A stretch of 64,000 nt of DNA from Paracoccus endophyticus. GTDB taxonomy: Bacteria > Pseudomonadota > Alphaproteobacteria > Rhodobacterales > Rhodobacteraceae. Position 1 is the stretch's first letter, and each line of letters opens with the position of its first letter. The position numbers and the translations under genes were made by a program. The stretch covers positions 124,001 through 188,000 of the forward strand of contig NZ_QLUV01000003.1 in the NCBI RefSeq assembly GCF_003286075.1. Reading direction: 5' to 3'. Below, piece after piece: positions 55,916-64,000 of this stretch. The notes beneath the pieces are model-generated. The model had not been told where the DNA came from, ran no database searches, and was given only the letters and a program-made list of their open reading frames with translations.

Positions 55916-56980
55916 TTGACGGCAACGCTGGACTGGGGCCTGTGCATCGCCACGCTGAACCGCGGCGACGTGCTGGTGCGGGCGGTGGGCCTGGCGCTGT
56001 CGCAGACCCGCCCCCCCGCCGAAGTGGTCATCGCGGACGCCAGCACCGACTGGCAGGCCACGCGCGACCGCGTGGCCGCCGTGGTGGGCAACCGGGCGCG
56101 GCTGGTGTTCGAGCCGGCGGCGGCGCGCTCGCTGACGGTGCAGCGCAACCAGGCCATCCGGCTGGCCCGTGCCGACATCCTGTTCCTGTTCGACGACGAT
56201 ACGCTGATGTATCCCGATTGCGCGGACCGGATCATGGCGCGCTATGCCGCCCATCCGTCGGTCGTGGCCATTGCGGCCCATCATGTCCCCGATGCACCCG
56301 AGGACAGCGCAGAGGGGCTTGACCGCAAGTCGGTCAGCCCCGCCGCCGCTGGCCGGATCGCGACCGGCGGCGGCGCGGTGGCGCGTGTCCTGCGCCGGCA
56401 GTTGCTGCTGACCGATGCCGACTGCCGCTTCGTGGGCTATGACGGCGCCGATCGCCGCTGGCATTCGGCGCACTCCCCGCAGCCGCCACGGCACTGCCAC
56501 CCCATCGACTTCATCAACGGGTTCGCCCTGACGGTCCGGCGCGCCGCCGTGCTGCGCGAGCCGTTCGACGAGGGGCTGGTCGGCCCCTCGATCGCCGAGG
56601 ACCTGGATGCCAGCTATCGGCTGGGCCGCCTGGGCGCGCTGTGGCGCGCCTCGGACGCGCATTGCCACCATCTCGAGGCGGCGGGCGCCCGTAGTGGCCG
56701 GCGAGTGAATTCCGCGCTGGCGCAGATGAACGTGGCCTATTTCGTGCGCCGCCATTCGGCGCGACCGACGCGGGACCTGGCGCGCCTGACACTGTGGTCG
56801 GGCCGAATGACGGTGGCCGACCTGGCCAAGGACCTGGCGGGACGGCGCTGGACGCTGCCCCGGTTTCGCGGATCGGTGCTGGCGCTGACCTGGTTGCCGC
56901 GGATCTGGGCCGCGCCCCGCGGGGCGCTGGTGCCGTGGTATCAGACCGTCCAGCGCCGCATCATGGCGGGGGCGCGATGA
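55916..56980 (+). CDS. Family 2 (GT-A) glycosyltransferase
   Basis: 354 aa starting at TTG 55916, with GGGGGGACGGGA just upstream. GLCIATLNRGDVLVRAVGLALSQ is the GT2 opening, PPAEVVIADAST and NQAIRLARADILFLFDDDT (the DxD-type metal site near residue 100) the nucleotide-sugar part, and INGFALTVRRAAVLREPFDEGLVGPSIAEDLDASYRLGR the acceptor/ED motif. No membrane helix. Substrate unknown. Its position in the sucCD-sucAB block is unusual; 268 bp separate it from sucA and hold no further gene. Confidence 0.83.
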   Translation: MTATLDWGLCIATLNRGDVLVRAVGLALSQTRPPAEVVIADASTDWQATRDRVAAVVGNRARLVFEPAAARSLTVQRNQAIRLARADILFLFDDDTLMYPDCADRIMARYAAHPSVVAIAAHHVPDAPEDSAEGLDRKSVSPAAAGRIATGGGAVARVLRRQLLLTDADCRFVGYDGADRRWHSAHSPQPPRHCHPIDFINGFALTVRRAAVLREPFDEGLVGPSIAEDLDASYRLGRLGALWRASDAHCHHLEAAGARSGRRVNSALAQMNVAYFVRRHSARPTRDLARLTLWSGRMTVADLAKDLAGRRWTLPRFRGSVLALTWLPRIWAAPRGALVPWYQTVQRRIMAGAR

Positions 56981-57248
56981 TGCGGGGGCCGTCCGGGTCC
57001 TTCCTCGCGTCCGGGGGCCATGCGCTGCGACGCGCCTGCCGCCGCGCCTGTGTCCGGCCGGCCCGACTGCCAACGCTCATGTCAGTGGACAGCGCCGCGC
57101 GCGGTCCTAGACTGGGCCGGATGCCCCGGGCGGCAGCAGGCGTGAGCCGCACCCTGCCCGATCCTTGGCGGCTTGCCGCTGGCCCCCTGGCCATGCGGCG
57201 CGTCGTCCTGACAATATCAGACTTTCCTCGCGATCAAGAGGCGACCCC

Positions 57249-60215
57249 ATGAACGACCAATCCCCGAATACCGCCTTCCACGACAGCTCGTTCCTGCAAG
57301 GCGCGAACGCGGCCTATGTGGAACAGCTGTATGGCCAGTGGGCCAACGACCCCGCCGCGGTGGACGCGGCCTGGGACGAGTTCTTCCGGGGCCTGGGCGA
57401 CGCCGAGGCCACCGTGACGCGCGAGGCCAAGGGCGCCAGCTGGGCACGGCCCGACTGGCCGCCGATGCCGTCGGACGAGAACACCGCCGCGCTGACCGGC
57501 GAATGGCCGCGGGCAACCGAGGCCGAGGCGAAGTCCGCGATCAAGAAGATCACCGCCAAGGCCGACGAAAAGGGCGTGGCGCTGTCGGACGACCAGCTGC
57601 GCCGCGCCGTGCTGGACAGCGTGCGCGCGATCATGCTGATCCGCGCCTATCGCATCCGGGGCCACCTGCACGCCGACCTGGACCCGCTGGGGATGCGCGA
57701 GATGCCGCCCTTGGGCGAGCTTGACCCCGCGACCTACGGGTTCACCGCGTCCGACATGGACCGGCCGATCTTCATCGACAACGTTCTGGGCCTGCAGGTC
57801 GCCTCGATCCGGCAGATCGTGGACCTGATGAACCGCACCTATTGCGGCACCTTTGCGCTGCAGTTCATGCACATCTCGGACCCCGAGCAGGCCGCGTGGC
57901 TGAAGGAGCGCATCGAGGGCTACGGCAAGGAGATCGCCTTCACCCGCGAAGGGCGCCGCGCGATCCTGAACAAGCTGGTCGAGGCCGAGGGCTTCGAGAA
58001 GTTCCTGCACGTCAAGTACATGGGCACCAAGCGCTTCGGCCTTGACGGGGGCGAGGCCCTGATCCCGGCGATGGAGCAGATCATCAAGCGCGGCGGCGCG
58101 CTGGGCGCCAAGGAGGTGGTGGTCGGCATGCCGCACCGGGGTCGCCTGTCGGTGCTGGCCAACGTCATGGGCAAGCCCTACCGCGCGATCTTTCACGAAT
58201 TCCAGGGCGGCAGCTACAAGCCCGAGGACGTGGACGGATCGGGCGACGTGAAATACCACCTCGGCGCGTCGAGCGACCGGACCTTCGACGACAATGTCGT
58301 CCATCTGTCGCTGACCGCGAACCCCAGCCACCTGGAGGCGGTGAACCCCGTCGTGCTGGGCAAGGTCCGCGCCAAGCAGGACCAGTATTCCGACACGAAC
58401 ACCCGCACCTCGGTCATCCCGATCCTGCTGCACGGCGATGCGGCCTTCGCGGGCCAGGGCGTGGTGGCGGAATGCCTGCAGCTGTCGGGGATCCGCGGCC
58501 ACCGCACGGGCGGCACGATCCATATCATCGTCAACAACCAGATCGGCTTTACCACGGCGCCGCATTTCAGCCGCACCTCGCCCTATCCGACCGACATCGC
58601 GCTGATGGTCGAGGCACCGATCTTCCACGTGAACGGCGACGACCCCGAGGCGGTGGTCCATGCCGCCAAGGTCGCCACCGAGTTCCGGCAGAAGTTCCAC
58701 AAGGACGTGGTCATCGACATCTTCTGCTATCGCCGCTTCGGTCACAACGAAGGCGACGAGCCGATGTTCACCAACCCGGCGATGTACAAGCAGATCAAGG
58801 GTCATAAGACGACCCTGCAGCTGTACACCGAGCGGCTGGTCCGCGACGGCCTGATCCCCGAGGGCGAGATCGAGGACATGAAGGCCGCCTTCCAGGCGCA
58901 TCTCAACGAGGAGTTCGAGGTCGGCAAGAACTTCAAGCCGAACAAGGCCGACTGGCTGGACGGCAAGTGGTCGGGACTGGGGACCGAGGGGGACGACTAT
59001 GTCCCCGGCAACACCGCGATCACCCCCGACACCCTGTCCGAGATCGGCGAGGCGCTGACCCGCGCCCCCGAGCAGTTCGACATGCACAAGACCGTCACCC
59101 GCCTGCTGGACGCCAAGCGCCAGATGTTCGCCACCGGCGAGGGCTTTGACTGGGCCACGGCCGAGGCGCTGTCCTTCGGCAGCCTGCTGATCGAGGGCCA
59201 TCCGGTCCGCCTGTCGGGCCAGGACAGCACGCGCGGCACCTTCAGCCAGCGCCATTCGGCCTTCATCGACCAGACGACCGAAGAGCGGCATTATCCCCTG
59301 AACCACATCCGGGGCGGGCAGGCGCGCTACGAGGTCATCGACTCGATGCTGTCGGAATACGCGGTGCTGGGCTTCGAATACGGCTATTCGCTGGCCGAGC
59401 CGAACGCCCTGACCCTGTGGGAGGCGCAGTTCGGCGACTTTGCCAACGGCGCGCAGATCATGTTCGACCAGTTCATCTCGTCGGGCGAAAAGAAATGGCT
59501 GCGGATGTCGGGGCTGGTGATGCTGCTGCCCCACGGCTACGAGGGCCAGGGGCCGGAGCATTCGTCCGGGCGTCTGGAACGCTTCCTGCAGATGTGCGCC
59601 GAGGACAACTGGATCGTCGCCAACCTGACGACGCCGGCCAACTATTTCCATATCCTGCGCCGCCAGATCCACCGCGGCTTCCGCAAGCCGCTGGTGCTGA
59701 TGACGCCGAAATCCCTGCTGCGCCATCCGCTGGCGGTCAGTTCGGCTGACGAGTTCACCACCGGCTCGACCTTCCACCGGGTGCTGGAGGACGATGCCGC
59801 ACGCGGCAAGTCGGACTTCAGCCTGGCCCCGGACGCCGAGATCAGGCGCGTCGTGATCTGCTCGGGCAAGGTCTATTACGACCTGCTGGCCGCGCGGAAC
59901 CAGGCCGGGCTGAGCGACACCTATCTGCTGCGGCTGGAACAGTTCTATCCGTTCCCCGCGCAGTCGCTGTCCAAGGAGCTGGAACGCTTCAAGACGGCCG
60001 AGATCGTGTGGTGCCAGGAGGAGCCCAAGAACCAGGGCGCCTGGTCCTTCGTCGAGCCGAACCTGGAGTGGGTCCTGCACCGGGTCGGCGCGACGCATGG
60101 CCGGGCCCTCTACGCGGGGCGCGCGGCGCAGGCCTCGGTGGCGACGGGCCTGGCCAGTCGCCACAAGAAGGAACAAGAGGCGCTGGTCGCCGACGCCCTG
60201 AAGATCGGAGCCTGA
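57249..60215 (+). CDS. sucA: 2-oxoglutarate dehydrogenase E1 component
   Basis: 988 aa from ATG 57249, with AGAGG 7 nt upstream; the longer open frame is not protein-like. Decarboxylates 2-oxoglutarate with thiamine diphosphate and passes succinyl to SucB. N-terminal [33 protein letters not shown] is the E2-binding segment. Core: [61 protein letters not shown] and [11 protein letters not shown], then GHNEGDEP. Transketolase C-terminal part with a conserved HEFVQCQE-like stretch ([12 protein letters not shown]). One nt before sucB. Confidence 0.98.
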   Translation: MNDQSPNTAFHDSSFLQGANAAYVEQLYGQWANDPAAVDAAWDEFFRGLGDAEATVTREAKGASWARPDWPPMPSDENTAALTGEWPRATEAEAKSAIKKITAKADEKGVALSDDQLRRAVLDSVRAIMLIRAYRIRGHLHADLDPLGMREMPPLGELDPATYGFTASDMDRPIFIDNVLGLQVASIRQIVDLMNRTYCGTFALQFMHISDPEQAAWLKERIEGYGKEIAFTREGRRAILNKLVEAEGFEKFLHVKYMGTKRFGLDGGEALIPAMEQIIKRGGALGAKEVVVGMPHRGRLSVLANVMGKPYRAIFHEFQGGSYKPEDVDGSGDVKYHLGASSDRTFDDNVVHLSLTANPSHLEAVNPVVLGKVRAKQDQYSDTNTRTSVIPILLHGDAAFAGQGVVAECLQLSGIRGHRTGGTIHIIVNNQIGFTTAPHFSRTSPYPTDIALMVEAPIFHVNGDDPEAVVHAAKVATEFRQKFHKDVVIDIFCYRRFGHNEGDEPMFTNPAMYKQIKGHKTTLQLYTERLVRDGLIPEGEIEDMKAAFQAHLNEEFEVGKNFKPNKADWLDGKWSGLGTEGDDYVPGNTAITPDTLSEIGEALTRAPEQFDMHKTVTRLLDAKRQMFATGEGFDWATAEALSFGSLLIEGHPVRLSGQDSTRGTFSQRHSAFIDQTTEERHYPLNHIRGGQARYEVIDSMLSEYAVLGFEYGYSLAEPNALTLWEAQFGDFANGAQIMFDQFISSGEKKWLRMSGLVMLLPHGYEGQGPEHSSGRLERFLQMCAEDNWIVANLTTPANYFHILRRQIHRGFRKPLVLMTPKSLLRHPLAVSSADEFTTGSTFHRVLEDDAARGKSDFSLAPDAEIRRVVICSGKVYYDLLAARNQAGLSDTYLLRLEQFYPFPAQSLSKELERFKTAEIVWCQEEPKNQGAWSFVEPNLEWVLHRVGATHGRALYAGRAAQASVATGLASRHKKEQEALVADALKIGA

Positions 60216-60216
60216 C

Positions 60217-61800
<1,584 letters not shown>

Positions 61801-61851
61801 CGGCGGTCCGTTCGTTGACGCTGCATTGACCATTCCAGCAAGGATCTGCCC

Positions 61852-62112
61852 ATGACCACCCAACTTCTCGCCCGCTACGACATCGGCGACTATGACGCCT
61901 GGAAATCGATCTTCGACGCCGACGCCGAAGATCGGGGCAACGCCTCGCTGTCGGTGCTGCAGATCTGGCGTGAAGGCGGCAACCGGGCGTGGGTGCTGTA
62001 TCAGGTGGCAAACGCGGCACGCGCCCGCGACTTCATGGGCCAGGGCTCGCATGTCTTCGAAAGCCGGGCCGGCGTCTCGCGGACCGAATTCCACATGCTG
62101 GAAACCGCATGA
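61852..62112 (+). CDS. Small hypothetical protein, possible dimeric alpha-beta barrel
   Basis: 86 aa from ATG 61852 with AAGGA upstream. RYDIGDYDAWKSIFDAD and a C-terminal FESRAGVSRTEFHMLET have the look of small ABM-like ferredoxin-fold proteins, but I do not recognise a named family. Starts 51 nt after sucB and its stop overlaps the MAPEG start by 4 nt, so it is cotranscribed. Confidence 0.72.
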   Translation: MTTQLLARYDIGDYDAWKSIFDADAEDRGNASLSVLQIWREGGNRAWVLYQVANAARARDFMGQGSHVFESRAGVSRTEFHMLETA

Positions 62113-62510
62113 GCCTGCCGCCCTCGCCCGAACTGACCGTGCTGGGTCTGGCGGCGCTGCTGCAGGCCGTCCAGATCGGCCTGGCGGGCTGGGCGGTGAA
62201 CCGCGACGCGGGTCCGGCGTGGAACGCCGGGCCGCGCGACCAGGACGCGCCGCTGTCGCCCCTGAGCGGGCGGCTGCGGCGTGCGGTGGACAATCATTTC
62301 CAGGGTCTGGCGTTTTTCACCATTGCCGTGGTGCTGGTCCAGCTGACCCAATCGAACGGCGGGCTGACCGCCGCCTGCGCCTGGGTCTATCTGGCGGCGC
62401 GCGTGCTGTATGTTCCGGCCTATGCACTGGGCTGGTCGCCCTGGCGCTCGGCCATCTGGGGCGTGGGGTTCCTGGCCACGATGGCCATGATCCTGACGGC
62501 CCTGGCCTGA
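62109..62510 (+). CDS. MAPEG family membrane protein
   Basis: 133 aa from ATG 62109, overlapping the preceding stop (ATGA). Three to four membrane helices: LTVLGLAALLQAVQIGLAGWAVN, a conserved loop RLRRAVDNHFQGLAFFTIAVVLVQL, LTAACAWVYLAARVLYVPAYALG and IWGVGFLATMAMILTAL. The NH-rich loop and RxxxNHF are the MAPEG signature. Such proteins in bacteria are often of unknown substrate; glutathione-linked roles are known in animals. Lies between sucB and lpdA. Confidence 0.85.
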   Translation: MSLPPSPELTVLGLAALLQAVQIGLAGWAVNRDAGPAWNAGPRDQDAPLSPLSGRLRRAVDNHFQGLAFFTIAVVLVQLTQSNGGLTAACAWVYLAARVLYVPAYALGWSPWRSAIWGVGFLATMAMILTALA

Positions 62511-62592
62511 GGCGTCGGGCGGTTGCAAACATCCCGCGGGGTCATCAGGGGGCGCCACGCCCCGGCCTGCGGCAGAGGAAAGGACGACGTGA

Positions 62593-63981
62593 ATGTATGA
62601 CCTGATCGTGATCGGCGCCGGACCCGGCGGCTATGTCTGCGCCATCCGTGCCGCGCAGCTTGGCCTGAAGGTGGCCTGCGTCGAAGGGCGCGAGACGCTG
62701 GGCGGCACCTGCCTGAACATCGGTTGCATTCCGTCCAAGGCCCTGCTGCATTCCAGCCACATGGCTCACGAGATGCACGAGAACTTTGCCACGCTGGGCC
62801 TGATGAACGCCCATGCGGACATCGACTGGGGCCGCATGCAGGCCTACAAGGACGAGACGGTCGCCGCCAACACCAAGGGCATCGAGTTCCTGTTCAAGAA
62901 GAACAAGATCGACTGGCTGAAGGGCTGGGCCGAGATCCCGGCGCCCGGCACGGTCAAGGTCGGCGACCAGACCCACGAGGCGAAGGCCATCGTCATCGCC
63001 TCGGGCTCGGTCGCTTCGCCACTGAGGGGCGTGACGGTCGACAACGACGCGGGCGTGGTCGTCGATTCGACCGGCGCGCTGGCGCTGAAGAAGATCCCCG
63101 ACACCATGGTCGTGATCGGTGCGGGCGTCATCGGGCTCGAGCTCGGCTCGGTCTATAACCGGCTGGGAACCAAGGTCACGGTGGTCGAGTATCTGGATAC
63201 CATTACCCCCGGCATGGACGCCGAGGTGCAAAAGCAGTTCCAGCGCATCCTGGCCAAGCAGGGCCTGACCTTCGTCCTTGGGGCGGCCGTGTCGGGGGTC
63301 GAGGCGAGTGACGCCGGGGCGACCGTCACCTATGCCCCCAAGAAGGGCGGCGACGCCAAGACGATCGAGGCCGAGGTCGTGCTGGTCGCGACCGGGCGCC
63401 GTCCCCGGCACGACGGTCTGGGCCTGGAGGCGCTGGGCGTGACGATGACCGACCGCGGCGAGATCGCCATCGACGCCCATTTCGCCACCAGCGTCCCCGG
63501 CCTTTACGCCATCGGCGATGCGGTGCCCGGTCCGATGCTGGCCCACAAGGCCGAGGACGAGGGCATGGCCGTGGCCGAGGTCATCGCCGGCAAGCATGGG
63601 CACGTGAACTATGACGTGATCCCCGGCGTCATCTACACCACCCCCGAGGTGGCCAGCGTCGGCCTGACGGAAGAGGCCGCGAAGGCCAGCGGCCGCAAGA
63701 TCAAGGTCGGCAAGTTCCCCCTGATGGGCAACGCGCGGGCCAAGGCGATGCTGCACGCCGAGGGCTTCGTGAAGGTGATCGCGGACGCCGAGACCGACCG
63801 CATCCTGGGCGCGCATATCATTGCCCCCGGCGCGGGCGAGATGATCCACGAGATCTGCGTCGCGATGGAGTTCGGCGCAGCCGCGCAGGACGTGGCCCTG
63901 ACCTGCCACGCCCACCCGACCATCAGCGAGGCGGTGCGCGAGGCCGCGCTGGCCTGCGGCGACGGCGCGATCCACGTCTGA
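62593..63981 (+). CDS. lpdA: Dihydrolipoamide dehydrogenase (E3)
   Basis: 462 aa, complete, ending 19 nt before the window end. Reoxidises dihydrolipoamide of the 2-oxoglutarate complex and passes electrons to NAD+. [19 protein letters not shown] is the FAD fold, the redox disulfide is C40-LNIG-C45 ([16 protein letters not shown]), the NAD domain [17 protein letters not shown], and the active-site His441/Glu446 pair is in [14 protein letters not shown]. It completes the sucAB-lpdA set, though separated from sucB by two small genes. Confidence 0.97.
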   Translation: MYDLIVIGAGPGGYVCAIRAAQLGLKVACVEGRETLGGTCLNIGCIPSKALLHSSHMAHEMHENFATLGLMNAHADIDWGRMQAYKDETVAANTKGIEFLFKKNKIDWLKGWAEIPAPGTVKVGDQTHEAKAIVIASGSVASPLRGVTVDNDAGVVVDSTGALALKKIPDTMVVIGAGVIGLELGSVYNRLGTKVTVVEYLDTITPGMDAEVQKQFQRILAKQGLTFVLGAAVSGVEASDAGATVTYAPKKGGDAKTIEAEVVLVATGRRPRHDGLGLEALGVTMTDRGEIAIDAHFATSVPGLYAIGDAVPGPMLAHKAEDEGMAVAEVIAGKHGHVNYDVIPGVIYTTPEVASVGLTEEAAKASGRKIKVGKFPLMGNARAKAMLHAEGFVKVIADAETDRILGAHIIAPGAGEMIHEICVAMEFGAAAQDVALTCHAHPTISEAVREAALACGDGAIHV

Positions 63982-64000
63982 CGGGATCCGCACGAACGGG

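Noticed and set aside
56794..57252. 152-aa open frame between the glycosyltransferase and sucA
   Set aside because: Overlaps the glycosyltransferase out of frame, Arg/Pro/Ala-rich, no Shine-Dalgarno; the 56981-57248 gap shows no supported gene.

Overview
The window is a GC-rich chromosomal segment of an alphaproteobacterium of the order Rhodobacterales, most likely Paracoccus or a close relative. The assignment rests on gene content: a detached F0 operon (atpI-B-E-F'-F) with a b-prime subunit, a zeta-type F1-ATPase inhibitor (the Paracoccus-type inhibitor), a fdsGBACD-type NAD-dependent molybdenum formate dehydrogenase, a short HPr kinase in an hprK-rapZ-EIIA-HPr operon, and ethylmalonyl-CoA pathway genes beside the TCA genes. 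No IS element, prophage, CRISPR array, rRNA or tRNA was seen.

Layout. 1-1.6 kb: end of a flagellar operon (fliK end, flgD). 1.8-5.1 kb: carB. 5.1-6.2 kb: an AT-rich islet with a HEPN-like protein and a lipoprotein. 6.2-10.7 kb: a small hypothetical gene, an FAD oxidoreductase, a carboxymuconolactone-decarboxylase-fold protein, aroC and gshA. 10.7-15.7 kb: DUF2852, a TetR regulator fused by overlap to the carbon/nitrogen PTS operon (ptsH, EIIA, rapZ, hprK), then divergent pckA. 15.8-18.1 kb: RNase R. 18.1-25.2 kb: formate dehydrogenase operon fdsGBA-fdhD-fdsD with its LysR regulator. 25.2-29.0 kb: purS, purC, ATPase inhibitor zeta, a MATE transporter and two hotdog thioesterases. 29.2-35.6 kb: two MerR regulators, then acyl-CoA dehydrogenase, thiolase and a FadB-like multifunctional enzyme. 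35.7-38.4 kb: adenosine kinase, endonuclease III, OmpA-like lipoprotein. 38.6-41.7 kb: F0 operon. 41.9-43.4 kb: ArsR, DUF1989, a small hypothetical.

43.5-64 kb is a large central-carbon block: sdhCDA-(two lipoprotein genes)-sdhB, an operon of mcl2-like, nnrU-like, DUF1737 and mch genes, then mdh, sucC-(AT-rich orf)-sucD, a glycosyltransferase, sucA, sucB (two lipoyl domains), two small genes and lpdA. Together these encode malate dehydrogenase, succinyl-CoA synthetase, the 2-oxoglutarate dehydrogenase complex and succinate dehydrogenase, plus steps of acetate assimilation through the ethylmalonyl-CoA pathway. Beta-oxidation, formate oxidation and PEP carboxykinase in the same window fit an organism that grows on organic acids and C1/C2 compounds.

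Most notable observations: a pair of TGTGATCAC palindromes with identical 21-bp spacing in front of both sdhC and sucC, implying one undescribed TCA regulator; AT-rich genes placed within a few bases of the stop codons of carB and sucC; an approximately 140-residue low-complexity extension on the ATP synthase b-prime subunit; two uncharacterised lipoproteins translated within the sdh operon; and a LiuR-type operator before the second MerR gene. All calls come from reading the sequence and recalled family knowledge; no database search was run.
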